Shown here piece after piece: positions 45,379 to 54,193 of a stretch of DNA of 64,000 nucleotides. Source of the DNA: Streptomyces sp. TP-A0356 (GTDB lineage: Bacteria; Actinomycetota; Actinomycetes; Streptomycetales; Streptomycetaceae); assembly GCF_001417775.1 (NCBI RefSeq), contig NZ_BBZJ01000028.1, positions 220,303-284,302 of the forward strand. Reading direction: 5' to 3'. Position numbers and translations under genes: made by a program. The notes beneath the pieces are model-generated. The model was not told where the DNA came from, did not search any database, and worked only from the letters and a program-made list of their open reading frames with translations. Within the stretch, counting starts at the first letter, position 1. Every line of letters starts with the position of its first letter.

Positions 45379-46206
45379 TCACCTCCCCCGCCACTTCGGC
45401 GGCCGCTTCTCCGTGAAGGCGGCGTGGAACTCGGCGTAGTCCTCGCCGTTCATCAGCAGCGCCTGCGTCGAGGCGTCCAGCTCGACGGATGCGGCGAGCG
45501 GCATGTCCAGCTCGGCGGTCAGCAGCGCCTTCGTCTGGGCGAGGGCGAGGGCGGGGCCGTCGGCGAGCCGGCGGGCCAGCGCCTGGGCGGCCTCGTCGGC
45601 GCGCCCCTCCTCGGTCAGCTCGCTGATCAGCCCGATGCGCTCGGCCTCGGGCGCCCGCACCGGCTCGCCCAGCATGAGCAGCCGGGTGGCGTGCCCGAGC
45701 CCGACGACCCTCGGCAGCAGATAGGCGGCGCCCATGTCACCGCCGGAGAGCCCGACCCTGGTGAAGAGGAACGCGAAGCGGGCGGAGGGGTCCGCCACCC
45801 GGAAGTCCGCGGCCAGCGCCAGGACCGCGCCGGCGCCGGCGGCCACGCCGTGCACCGCCGCGATCACCGGGAACGGGCACTCCCGCAGGGCCCGTACGAC
45901 CTGCCCGGTCATCCGGTTGAAGTCGAGCAGTTGGGCGGTGTCCATGGAGAGGGTGGCGCCGATGATCTCGTCGACGTCGCCGCCCGAGCAGAAGCCGCGC
46001 CCCTCGCCGGCCAGCACCAGGGCCCTGACGGACCTCTCGCGGGACAGCTCGGCCAGCAGGTCGCGCAGGTCGGCGTAGGCGCCGAAGGTGAGCGCGTTGA
46101 GCTTCTCGGGGCGGGCCAGGGTGACCGTGGCGACCCCGTCGGTATGGACGCACCTCAGATGACGCCAGTCTGAGGTGCGGGCGGCGGAGCCGGTGAAGGG
46201 ACTCAT
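45379..46206 (-). CDS. enoyl-CoA hydratase/isomerase family protein
   Basis: 275-residue crotonase. The oxyanion-hole segments are GEGRGFCSGGDVDEI and HGVAAGAGAVLALAADF; the active-site region FTRVGLSGGDMGAAYLLP has Gly/Asp where the usual catalytic Glu is found, so it may not be a classical hydratase but a hydrolase or ring-opening enzyme. The ATG at 46206 has GAGGAGG upstream. It is the first gene of an operon with the bifunctional monooxygenase; the promoter region carries the shared TGACTGTCGTCAT motif ~70 bp upstream. Confidence 0.88.
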   Translation of the reverse strand: MSPFTGSAARTSDWRHLRCVHTDGVATVTLARPEKLNALTFGAYADLRDLLAELSRERSVRALVLAGEGRGFCSGGDVDEIIGATLSMDTAQLLDFNRMTGQVVRALRECPFPVIAAVHGVAAGAGAVLALAADFRVADPSARFAFLFTRVGLSGGDMGAAYLLPRVVGLGHATRLLMLGEPVRAPEAERIGLISELTEEGRADEAAQALARRLADGPALALAQTKALLTAELDMPLAASVELDASTQALLMNGEDYAEFHAAFTEKRPPKWRGR

Positions 46207-46276
46207 GACGTGCGGCCTCCTCGGGCGGGGGCGGCTGTCTGCCGTGCTGCTCTGTGACGAAGTTATCATTCATCCG

Positions 46277-46302
46277 TGACTGTCGTCATGAGTGCGCGAT
46301 AG
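46277..46302 (-). promoter_or_regulatory. second copy of the shared catabolic motif
   Basis: TGACTGTCGTCAT (46277-46289) is identical to 40357-40369, followed by GCGCGATAG, comparable to the ACACGATAC beside the first copy. It lies 71 bp upstream of the enoyl-CoA hydratase start. Confidence 0.65.
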
Positions 46303-46327
46303 ACCAATGGCCGCGGGCCCCGGCGTG

Positions 46328-46453
46328 GCACACCGGGGCGGTCGTGGGGGGCACACAGGGAGCGGTCGTGTGCGGCACACCGGGAGCGGTCGTGTGCGGC
46401 GCACAGCGGCGGCCGTGGGGAGCGCACAGGGAGCGGTCGTGGGGGGGCGCACG
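46328..46453. repeat. 24-bp tandem repeat array, 5 units
   Basis: Units of about 24 bp begin at 46328, 46351, 46375, 46399 and 46422 (pattern GCACACAGGGAGCGGTCGTG plus 4 bases). The central two are nearly identical and the outer ones diverged. Units are a multiple of three, so short frames show octapeptide repeats, but no start signal supports translation. Confidence 0.8.
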
Positions 46454-46633
46454 CCCGGCGCCGTGTGACAGCCGACCGGCGTCGCGTCACACCTTCTCGA
46501 CAGCGCGGTAACGAGGGGCGCTGACCTGCGAGGCGGGGCGTCGTCAGGGGTAGGCAGCCCGGTAGCCGGTACCGGGGCCGAGGGAGCTCCCGGGCGAAAC
46601 CCGCCGACCGTCCCTGCCGAGGAGCGCCGTACC

Positions 46634-47116
46634 ATGCCCCTTGTTGAAAGCAGGACAGCCTGCGCCACGAACGGACCCGCCTTGTACGAACCCCCCGCAC
46701 CCGCCTCCTGGCGCATCGCGCTGCCACACACGGCCGCCGCCGTCCCCGTCGCCCGTGCACTGGTCCGTACGGCGCTGGCGGCACTGGAGCACCCTGCCGA
46801 CAGCGACACCGCCGAACTGCTCACCGCGGAGCTGGTCGCGAACGCCGTGGAGCACGCCGCGGGCAGGGGACCGATAGAGCTGGTGGTCGAGCTGTTGCCG
46901 ACGGGCTGCAAGGTCGAGGTGCACGACCCCGACCCAGCGCCGCCCGGCCGTCTGACCCACCCGGCCGTGGAGGCCCCGGACCCCTGGCAGGAGCACGGGC
47001 GGGGCCTCCTGCTGATCCGCAGCCTCAGCTCGTCGTGCGGCCACCGCCCCACCGCGTCCGGCAAGGCGGTGTGGTTCAGACTGCCTGTGGTTCCGCGGCA
47101 ACGGCGTCCGGCGTGA
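46634..47116 (+). CDS. anti-sigma factor-like ATP-binding protein (HATPase_c_2)
   Basis: 160-residue protein with the GHKL ATPase fold of SpoIIAB/RsbW-like regulators that is abundant in Streptomyces. The N-box is ELVANAVEHA (~77-86), the G1-like box is VEVHDPDPAPPG and the G2-like box is GRGLLLIRSLSS. The N-terminal helix (AAVPVARALVRTALAALE) is typical of the group. Such proteins usually bind or phosphorylate anti-sigma antagonists; no partner is encoded here. The ATG has GAGGAG 10 nt upstream. Its 3' end overlaps the convergent permease gene by 41 bp. Confidence 0.85.
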   Translation: MPLVESRTACATNGPALYEPPAPASWRIALPHTAAAVPVARALVRTALAALEHPADSDTAELLTAELVANAVEHAAGRGPIELVVELLPTGCKVEVHDPDPAPPGRLTHPAVEAPDPWQEHGRGLLLIRSLSSSCGHRPTASGKAVWFRLPVVPRQRRPA

Positions 47117-48530
47117 CGGCCCCGCGCACCAGCCTGGAGCGCCGGCGCCCGTAGAGCGCGTACACCAGGCACCCGGCCGCCAGGAAGGCCGCGAACTGCA
47201 CCCAGGTCGTCCAGCCCGTCTCGTACATCAGGTACAGGCAGAAGCCGACGCCGAGCAGCGGCACCACGGGGTGGAGCGGCACGCGGAAGGAGCGCGCGAG
47301 GCCGGGTTCACGGCGGCGCAGGGCGATCACCGCGACGTTGACGACGGCCATCGTGGCCAGTGTGCCGATGGTGCACAGGTTGACCACCGCGTCCAGCGGC
47401 GCGAAGGCCGCCGGGACCGCGAAGACGACCGCCACGATCAGGGTGCCGGTGACCGGCGTCGAGGTCTTCGGCGAGACACGCTCGAAGACGCGCGGGACGA
47501 GGCCGTCGCGGGCCATCGACATCAGGATGCGGGTCTGTCCGTACATCACCGCGAGCACCACCGAGGCGATGGCGACGACCGCGCCGAAGGCGATGACACC
47601 GCCGCCGATCGTGGAGCCGGTGACCTGGTCGACGACGTACGAGAGCGCCGCGGGCCGGCCGCCGACCCCGGGGCCGCCGAGGGCACCGATGGCCGCGAGA
47701 GCGACCGCGCAGTACAGCAGGGTCACCAGGCCCATGCAGACGAGGATCGCGATCGGGACGTTCCGGCGGGGGTTCCTGGCCTCCTCACCGGCGGTGGTGA
47801 TCGCGTCGAAGCCGATGTACGAGAAGAAGGCCGCCGTGGTGCCGGCGCCGATGCCGCCGAGCCCGGCCGGTGCGAACGGGGTCAGGTTGCCGTGCTTGAA
47901 GGCGGTGAAGCCGACGGCGCAGAACGCGACGAGGATGCCGAGCTTGAGCACGGCCATGGCGGCGGTGGCCCGGGCGCTCTCCCGCACGCCGCGCACGAGG
48001 AGGACGGAGGCCAGGGCGATGACGATCACGGCGGGGAGGTTGATCACCCCGCCGTCACCCGGCCCGGCGGAGAGCACGGCGGGCAGCTGCCATCCGGTGA
48101 GGCTGAGGAGCAGCTCGTTGACGTACTGGCTCCAGCCGACCGCGACGGCCGACACGGACACGCCGTACTCCAGCAGCAGACACCAGCCGACGAGGAACGC
48201 CGTGCCCTCGCCGAGGCCCGCGTAGGCGAAGGAGTACGAGGACCCGGATACCGGGATCGCGCCGCCCAGCTCGGCGAACGCGAACGCGGTGAAGACACAG
48301 GTCAGCGCGGCGAGCATGAAGGAGACGACGACCGCGGGCCCGGCCTGGGCGACCGAGTCGGAGAGACCGACGAAGATGCCGGTGCCGACGATCGCGCCGA
48401 TGCCGAAGCAGACGAGTTGGAACAGGCCCATATGGCGCTTGAGGCCATGGCCTGCGAGATCGGCGCCGGCCTCGGCGACGAGCAGCTCGGGGGACTTGAT
48501 ACGGAAGGGGTTGGCGGGGCTGCCGGGCAT
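47076..48530 (-). CDS. APC-family amino acid permease
   Basis: 484 residues, about 12 helices. The first-helix motif LVCFGIGAIVGTGIFVGLS and the GEEARNPRRNVPIAI loop place it in the same APC/CAT-like group as the permease at 12127-13620; the two are paralogues. Its location in front of ornithine carbamoyltransferase and arginine deiminase suggests transport of arginine, ornithine or a related amino acid; that is inference. Its last 41 bp overlap the ATPase gene on the other strand. The gap to the carbamoyltransferase gene is 135 bp, so they may be separate transcripts. Confidence 0.88.
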   Translation of the reverse strand: MPGSPANPFRIKSPELLVAEAGADLAGHGLKRHMGLFQLVCFGIGAIVGTGIFVGLSDSVAQAGPAVVVSFMLAALTCVFTAFAFAELGGAIPVSGSSYSFAYAGLGEGTAFLVGWCLLLEYGVSVSAVAVGWSQYVNELLLSLTGWQLPAVLSAGPGDGGVINLPAVIVIALASVLLVRGVRESARATAAMAVLKLGILVAFCAVGFTAFKHGNLTPFAPAGLGGIGAGTTAAFFSYIGFDAITTAGEEARNPRRNVPIAILVCMGLVTLLYCAVALAAIGALGGPGVGGRPAALSYVVDQVTGSTIGGGVIAFGAVVAIASVVLAVMYGQTRILMSMARDGLVPRVFERVSPKTSTPVTGTLIVAVVFAVPAAFAPLDAVVNLCTIGTLATMAVVNVAVIALRRREPGLARSFRVPLHPVVPLLGVGFCLYLMYETGWTTWVQFAAFLAAGCLVYALYGRRRSRLVRGAVTPDAVAAEPQAV

Positions 48531-48665
48531 ATGGGTGGTGCTCTTTCGGTGGTGCGGGTGCGACCGGGTCAGTCGCGCGACGAGCCGCGGAAGGGGTCGT
48601 TCCGGGTCGGCGAGGATCGTACGGGAAGGTGTCCGGGTCCCGCTGTGGGCGCGGGCACGTCCGGG

Positions 48666-49673
48666 TCAGGCGAGGGTGGCGACGAGGACCGCCTTGATCG
48701 TGTGCATGCGGTTCTCCGCCTCGTCGAACACGACGGAGTGCGCCGACTCGAACACCTCGTCGGTGACCTCCAGCTCGGACAGTCCGTGCCGCGCGTGGAT
48801 CTCGCGGCCGACGTCGGTGCCGAGGTCGTGGAAGGCCGGCAGGCAGTGCAGGAACTTCACGCCGTCGTTGCCGGTGGCGCGCAGCACGTCCATGGTGACG
48901 GCGTACGGGCCGAGCAGCGCTATGCGCTCGTCCCAGACCTCCTTGGGCTCGCCCATCGACACCCAGACGTCGGTGGCGATGAAGTCGGCGCCGCGCACGC
49001 CCTCCTTCACGTCGTCGGTGAGCGTGAGCCGGGCACCGGACGCGTGGGCGAGCTGCTGGGCCACCTCGACGATGGTGTCGTCGGGCCACAGCAGCCTGGG
49101 GGCGACGATCCGGACGTCCATGCCGAGCAGGGCGCCGGTGACGAGGTAGGAGTTGCCCATGTTGTAGCGGGCGTCACCGAGGTAGGCGAAGGCGATGTCG
49201 GTGAGCGGCTTGTCACTGTGCTCGGTCATGGTGAGCACGTCGGCGAGCATCTGGGTGGGGTGCCACTCGTCGGTGAGGCCGTTGTAGACGGGGACCCCGG
49301 CGTGCGCGGCCAGCTCCTCGACGACGCCCTGGCCGTGCCCCCGGTACTCAATGGCATCGAACATCCGTCCGAGCACGCGGGCGGTGTCCTTGACGGACTC
49401 CTTGTGTCCGATCTGCGAGCCCACCGGATCCAGGTACGTGGTGTGCGCGCCCTGGTCGGCGGCGGCCACCTCGAAGGCACAGCGGGTGCGCGTCGAGGTC
49501 TTCTCGAAGACCAGAGCGATGTTCCTGCCCGTCAGATACCGCGTCTCGGCCCCGGCCTTCTTGGCCGCCTTGAGCTCGGCCGCCAGCTCGATCAGAGCAC
49601 GGAACTCCTCCGCGGAGAAGTCCAGCTCCTTGAGGAAGTGGCGTCCGGCGAGGGCGGTCGGAACTGTCGCCAT
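48666..49673 (-). CDS. argF: ornithine carbamoyltransferase
   Basis: 335 residues. The carbamoyl phosphate site is KTSTRTRCAFEVAA, the ornithine-loop region contains EWHPTQMLADVLTM and the active-site cysteine is in LHCLPAFHD. It forms citrulline from ornithine and carbamoyl phosphate, or runs in reverse in the arginine deiminase pathway. Because Streptomyces arg clusters often lack argF, this may be the biosynthetic enzyme although it sits beside arcA; no carbamate kinase gene is visible. The ATG is 111 bp from the arcA stop. The gap has two TCTAT(A/G)CG direct repeats (about 49729 and 49750), not a clear ARG box. Confidence 0.95.
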   Translation of the reverse strand: MATVPTALAGRHFLKELDFSAEEFRALIELAAELKAAKKAGAETRYLTGRNIALVFEKTSTRTRCAFEVAAADQGAHTTYLDPVGSQIGHKESVKDTARVLGRMFDAIEYRGHGQGVVEELAAHAGVPVYNGLTDEWHPTQMLADVLTMTEHSDKPLTDIAFAYLGDARYNMGNSYLVTGALLGMDVRIVAPRLLWPDDTIVEVAQQLAHASGARLTLTDDVKEGVRGADFIATDVWVSMGEPKEVWDERIALLGPYAVTMDVLRATGNDGVKFLHCLPAFHDLGTDVGREIHARHGLSELEVTDEVFESAHSVVFDEAENRMHTIKAVLVATLA

Positions 49674-49784
49674 GGGGCGCTCCAGGGGGTGCGAGAGGAC
49701 GGGGACGAACAGGGGGACGACTGGAAGTCTATACGACGCCTCACATTTCTATGCGGAAGGTCCGCCCGGAGTGCCCCGACGGCA

Positions 49785-51014
49785 TCACATGAACACCGCA
49801 TCCCTCTCCACCGGACAGCTCATGCACCGCGGCCCACCCCGGCCCCGGCCCAGCTCGCTCCCCGGGATCTCGATCACTTCGATGCCCTGTTTGCGCAGGT
49901 GCGTATTGGTCGTGGAATTCCTCTCGTACGCGATCACGACACCCGGCTCGACCGCGAGGACGTTGCACCCGTCGTCCCACTGCTCCCGCTCGGCCGCGTG
50001 CACGTCCTGTGTGGCGGTCAGCACCCGGATCTCGCTCAGGCCGAGCGCCGCGGCGATCGCGCGGTGCATGTGCTCCGGCGGATGGTCGGTGACCTTCAGC
50101 TCCTTCTCCCCGGCGCCCGGCTCGATGGTGTACGAGCGGAGCATGCCCAGTCCCGCGTACTGGGTGAAGGTGTCGCCGTCGACCATGGTCATCACGGTGT
50201 CCAGGTGCATGAGGGCGCGGCTCTTGGGCATGTCGAGCGCGACGATGGTCCGGGCCGACCCGGCGGCGAAGAGCTTGTACGCGAGCATCTCGACGGCCTG
50301 GGGCGTGGTCCGCTCGCTCATGCCGAGGAGCACGGCGCCGTTGCCGATGACCAGTACGTCGCCGCCCTCCATGGTGGACGGGTACTCGGCCTGTCCCTTC
50401 GACCAGACGTGGAACGCCTCGTCGCGGAAGAGCGGATGGTGCCGGTAGATCGCCTCGAAGTGCACGGTCTCGCGCTGCCGTGCGGGCCAGCGCATGGCGT
50501 TGATGGAGACCCCGTCGTAGATCCAGGCGGAGGTGTCGCGGGTGAAGAGGTGGTTGGGCAGGGGCCCGAGCAGGAAGTCGTCGAGATCCATCACATGGAA
50601 CCGGACGGAGGTCGGCTCCGGGTAGGCCTCCAGGAACTCCCGCTTGGTCATACCGCCCACCAGCGCCTCGGTGAGCGCGTCGGCGGGCAGGGCATCGAAG
50701 GCGGCGCGGAGGTGGTCGGTGGCGAGTGGCCCGTACTCCTTCTCGTTGAAGACCCGGTCCAGCACGAGGGATCTGGCCGCCGGGATCTCCAGGGTCTCGG
50801 TCAGCAGTTCACCGAAGAGATGGACGACGACCCCGCGGTCGCGCAGCACATCGGCGAACCCGTCGTGCTCCGCGCGCGCCCGGCGCACCCAGAGCACGTC
50901 GTCGAAGAGGAGCGCGTCCTTGTTGGTGGGCGTGAGCCGTTTGAGCTCAAGATCCGGCCGGTGCAGGATGACGCGGCGCAGCCGCCCGGCTTCGGAGTCG
51001 ACGTGGAATCCCAT
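49785..51014 (-). CDS. arcA: arginine deiminase
   Basis: 409-residue enzyme converting arginine to citrulline and ammonia. Visible motifs: DDFLLGPLPNHLFTRD (substrate binding Asp), MEGGDVLVIGNG, HLDTVMTMVD (catalytic His and Asp) and the C-terminal GRGGPRCMSCPVERD with nucleophile Cys397. The ATG at 51014 is chosen because family proteins begin near this point (GFHVDSEAGRLRRVILHRP), but GGAGG lies only 1 nt upstream, so the true start is slightly uncertain. With argF it could run citrulline formation and cleavage; without a carbamate kinase nearby, energy yield from the pathway is doubtful. Confidence 0.95.
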   Translation of the reverse strand: MGFHVDSEAGRLRRVILHRPDLELKRLTPTNKDALLFDDVLWVRRARAEHDGFADVLRDRGVVVHLFGELLTETLEIPAARSLVLDRVFNEKEYGPLATDHLRAAFDALPADALTEALVGGMTKREFLEAYPEPTSVRFHVMDLDDFLLGPLPNHLFTRDTSAWIYDGVSINAMRWPARQRETVHFEAIYRHHPLFRDEAFHVWSKGQAEYPSTMEGGDVLVIGNGAVLLGMSERTTPQAVEMLAYKLFAAGSARTIVALDMPKSRALMHLDTVMTMVDGDTFTQYAGLGMLRSYTIEPGAGEKELKVTDHPPEHMHRAIAAALGLSEIRVLTATQDVHAAEREQWDDGCNVLAVEPGVVIAYERNSTTNTHLRKQGIEVIEIPGSELGRGRGGPRCMSCPVERDAVFM

Positions 51015-51130
51015 GCCTCCATACTGACCATTCGGGCACGCGTTCACCCGTCGTTCGCCGCGAACCGGATGGTCTGATTTCGTCGCCCTGATGACAAGCA
51101 AGAGGGCGAGCTCAGGGCCCCGGCGTCCGG

Positions 51131-51550
51131 TCAACAGTACGGCGGCCGGCCGGTCAGGGAGGCCGCGACCCGCATCCAGGCACCGAAGAGCCGGTGCGGA
51201 GCGGGGAGCGGGCCTTCCGCCCGGACGGTACGGCTGTCGGTGGCCGTGACCCCGGGAATGCCCGGGAGCGTGGCGGGCACCGATGCCGCTGCCGGCGCAC
51301 GGCAAGGCTGGACGGGCCGGCGGGTGCCGCGGTCCCCCGCCGCGGTGCGGCGAGGGCGGCGGTGACCGCCTGCTCGATCCCTTCCCGCGCCTCGGAGCCG
51401 GGCCGCAGTTCCGCCGCGAAGCGGTCCCGTGCGTACTTCACCGCGACGGTGGTGATCGAGTCGTCCCATGCGGCGGCCTCCGCGCAGGCGGTGTCATCAC
51501 CGGTGAGCGCCACGACGCGCCGCGGGTCGTCCGGTCTCCCCCGTCGGCCG
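51131..51550 (-). pseudogene. decayed M55-type D-aminopeptidase fragment
   Basis: In one frame the segment VVALTGDDTACAEAAAW, then ITTVAVKYARDRFAAELRPG and EGIEQAVTAALA matches the second half of DppA-like M55 peptidases (a V-T-G-D-D motif followed by a Val-Lys strand). About 55 codons later the similarity continues in the neighbouring frame with LPGIPGVTATDSRTVRAEGP and ends at a TGA at about 51131, so there is a frameshift near 51280-51300. The N-terminal half with the metal-binding Asp motif is missing. It abuts pnkp. M55 enzymes hydrolyse D-amino-acid peptides. This one is not functional. Confidence 0.6.
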
Positions 51551-51634
51551 GCCGTCCAGCCACGCCGCGCGCGGTTCCGCTCATGGGGACCCGGGCAGTG
51601 CGCCACGGGCCCCCACGCCGCGGACGGCACCCCG

Positions 51635-54193
51635 TCACAGACGGGGATCCACCGGCTCCGACTCCAGGGACAACACCCCGAACACCGCCTCGTGCACCCG
51701 CCACAGCGGTTCGCCCTCCGCGAGTCGGTCCAGGGACTCGAGGCCGAGCGCGTACTCCCGTATCGCCAGCGAGCGCTTGTGGCCGAGGAACCTCTGGCGG
51801 AGCCGGGCGAGGTTGTCGGGGCGTGTGTACTCGGGACCGTAGATGATCCTCAGGTACTCGCGGCCCCGGCACTTGATGCCGGGCTGGACCAGACGGCCCC
51901 GCTCGTCGCGCACCACCGCGCCGAGCGGCTTGACCACCATGCCCTCGCCGCCGCGCCCCGTCATCTCCAGCCACCAGTCGACACCGGCCCGTACGGACTC
52001 GGCGTCGCCCGTGTCCACGAACAGGCGCCGTGTCGTCTGCAGCAGCCCGCTCGCGTCGTGTTCCACGAGCCGGTCGATCAGGGCGAGCTGCTCGTCATGA
52101 GGCACGGCTGCAAGGCCCCGGCCGCGCACCGCCAGGATCTGGAAGGGCGCCAGACGGACGCCCCCCAGGCCGTCCGTCGTCCAGCAGTAGCGGCGGTACG
52201 CCGCGGTGAACGCGGCCGCGTCCGACGCCCGTTCCCGCTGGCGTGCCAGCAGTGCGGTGACGTCGACGCCCCGCGCCGCCGCGCCCTCCAGCGCGGCCAG
52301 CGCCCCCGGGAACACCGCCCCGGACGCCGCGCCCACCGCCGCGTACTGACCCCGCAGCAGCCCCGACGCCTTCAGCGACCACGGCATCAGCTCGGCGTCG
52401 AGCAGCAGCCAGTCGGTCTCCAGCTCCTCCCACAGGCCCGCGGCGCCGATCGCCGACCGCACCCGGCCGAGGATCTCCTCGGTCACCGACTCGTCGTCGA
52501 AGAACGGGCGGCCGGTGCGCGTGTACAGCGACCCCGTGGGACCCTCGACCCCGAACCGCTCGCGCGCCGCCTGCGCGTCCCGGCACACCAGTGCCACCGC
52601 CCGCGACCCCATGTGCTTCTCCTCGCACACGACCCGCCCGACCCCGTCCGCCGCGTACTGCGCGAAGGCCTCGGCCGGGTGCTCCAGGTAGCCGTCGACG
52701 CGCGAGGTCGCCGTCGGCGCCATGGTCGGCGGCAGATACGGCAGCAGCCGCGGGTCCACCGCGAAGCGGCTCATGACCTCCAGGGCCGCCGCGGCGTTCT
52801 CCTCGCGGACCGTGATGCGGCCGGCGTGCCGGGTCTCCACCACCCTGCGGCCGTGGACGTCGGCGAGGTCCAGGGGCCGGCCGTCGTGCCCGCCCGGCGC
52901 CTCCGTCACCAGCGGCCTGGCCGGCTCGTACCAGACCCGCTCGGCCGGTACGTCGACCAGCTCCCGCTCCGGCCAGCGCAGCGCGGTCAGCCTGCCGCCG
53001 AAGACGGCGCCCGTGTCCAGGCAGATCGTGTTGTTCAGCCAGGTGGCCTGCGGAACCGGAGTGTGACCGTAGACGACGGCCGCCCGGCCCCGGTAGTCCT
53101 CCGCCCATGGGTAGCGCACCGGCAGGCCGAACTCGTCCGTCTCCCCGGTCGTGTCGCCGTACAGCGCGTGCGAGCGCACCCGGCCGGAGGTCCGGCCGTG
53201 GTACTTCTCGGGCAGTCCGGCGTGGCAGACGACCAGCCGGCCGCCGTCCAGGACGTAGTGGCTGACGAGGCCGTCGATGAACTCCCTTACCCGCTGCCTG
53301 AACTCCTCGCTCTCGCCCTCCATCTGCTCGATGGTCTCGACGAGTCCGTGGGTGTGCTGGACCTTGCGGCCCTTGAGGTGACGCCCGTACTTGTTCTCGT
53401 GGTTGCCCGCCACGCACAGCGCGTCGCCGGATGCCACCATCGACATCACACGGCGCAGCACGCCCGGGCTGTCCGGGCCGCGGTCGACCAGGTCACCGAC
53501 GAACACCGCCGTACGGCCCTCCGGGTGCACGCCGTCGGTGTATCCCAACTTCCTGAGCAGCGCCTCCAGTTCGGACGAGCAGCCATGGATGTCGCCGATG
53601 ATGTCGAAGGGGCCGGTGAGGTGGGTCAGGTCGTTGAAGCGCTTCTCGGTGACGACCGTCGCGTTCTCGGCCTCCTCCACGCCCCGCAGCACGTGCACCT
53701 TGCGGAAGCCCTCGCGCTCCAGGTGCCTCAGGGAGCGGCGCAGTTCCCGAGTGTGGCGCTGGATCACCCGGCGCGGCATGTCCGCCCGGTCGGTGCGGGC
53801 CGCGTTGCGCTCGGCGCACACCTCCTCCGGCACGTCGAACACGATGGCGATGGGCAGCACGTCGTACTGCTTCGCCAGGTCGATCAGCTGACGGCGGGCG
53901 TCCTGCTGCACGCTGGTCGCGTCGACGACGGTACGGCGGCCGGCCGCCAGGCGCTTGCCGGCGATGTAGTGCAGGACGTCGAAGGCGTCCGTGGTGGCGC
54001 TCTGGTCGTTCTCGTCGTCGGACACCAGGCCACGGCAGAAGTCGGAGGAGATGACCTCGGTGGGCTTGAAGTGCCTGCGGGCGAAGGTGGACTTGCCCGA
54101 TCCGGAGGCGCCGATCAGGACCACGAGGGAGAGGTCGGTGACGGGCAGGGTGCGCGCCTTCACCGCCCTGGTCACGCTCTGGGTCTCCGTCAT
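51635..54193 (-). CDS. pnkp: polynucleotide kinase-phosphatase with ligase domain (bacterial RNA repair)
   Basis: 852 residues in three modules. The N-terminal P-loop kinase has GASGSGKST (28-36, Lys34) and heals 5'-OH ends. The metallophosphoesterase has DIHG (Asp201, His203), GDLVDRG (Asp234), GNHEN (264-268) and HAGLP, and removes 2',3'-cyclic phosphates. The C-terminal adenylyltransferase has EEKHMGSR with Lys526 as AMP acceptor and a late EGMVVKP motif. In characterised bacterial Pnkp the ligase needs the N-terminal domain of Hen1 to seal RNA. The start overlaps the hen1 stop (ATGA, 54190-54193). It works in the cytoplasm on cleaved RNAs such as tRNAs. Confidence 0.95.
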   Translation of the reverse strand: MTETQSVTRAVKARTLPVTDLSLVVLIGASGSGKSTFARRHFKPTEVISSDFCRGLVSDDENDQSATTDAFDVLHYIAGKRLAAGRRTVVDATSVQQDARRQLIDLAKQYDVLPIAIVFDVPEEVCAERNAARTDRADMPRRVIQRHTRELRRSLRHLEREGFRKVHVLRGVEEAENATVVTEKRFNDLTHLTGPFDIIGDIHGCSSELEALLRKLGYTDGVHPEGRTAVFVGDLVDRGPDSPGVLRRVMSMVASGDALCVAGNHENKYGRHLKGRKVQHTHGLVETIEQMEGESEEFRQRVREFIDGLVSHYVLDGGRLVVCHAGLPEKYHGRTSGRVRSHALYGDTTGETDEFGLPVRYPWAEDYRGRAAVVYGHTPVPQATWLNNTICLDTGAVFGGRLTALRWPERELVDVPAERVWYEPARPLVTEAPGGHDGRPLDLADVHGRRVVETRHAGRITVREENAAAALEVMSRFAVDPRLLPYLPPTMAPTATSRVDGYLEHPAEAFAQYAADGVGRVVCEEKHMGSRAVALVCRDAQAARERFGVEGPTGSLYTRTGRPFFDDESVTEEILGRVRSAIGAAGLWEELETDWLLLDAELMPWSLKASGLLRGQYAAVGAASGAVFPGALAALEGAAARGVDVTALLARQRERASDAAAFTAAYRRYCWTTDGLGGVRLAPFQILAVRGRGLAAVPHDEQLALIDRLVEHDASGLLQTTRRLFVDTGDAESVRAGVDWWLEMTGRGGEGMVVKPLGAVVRDERGRLVQPGIKCRGREYLRIIYGPEYTRPDNLARLRQRFLGHKRSLAIREYALGLESLDRLAEGEPLWRVHEAVFGVLSLESEPVDPRL

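Larger units (their letters stand above)
46207..46633. other. promoter region of the monooxygenase operon and 24-bp repeat array
   Basis: 427 bp without a confident gene. The left part is AT-richer (AAGTTATCATTCAT near 46259-46272) and holds the shared regulatory motif; the middle is a 24-bp tandem array (46328-46453); the right part up to 46633 leads to the ATPase gene and shows nothing else I can name. Confidence 0.6.

Noticed and set aside
46254..46511. Small protein with octapeptide repeats from the 24-bp array
   Set aside because: No Shine-Dalgarno, biased composition, and outer units drift in length; better explained as non-coding repeat.
49674..49784. ARG box for ArgR in front of argF
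   Set aside because: Only two TCTAT(A/G)CG direct repeats are seen, not the expected pair of symmetrical half sites.
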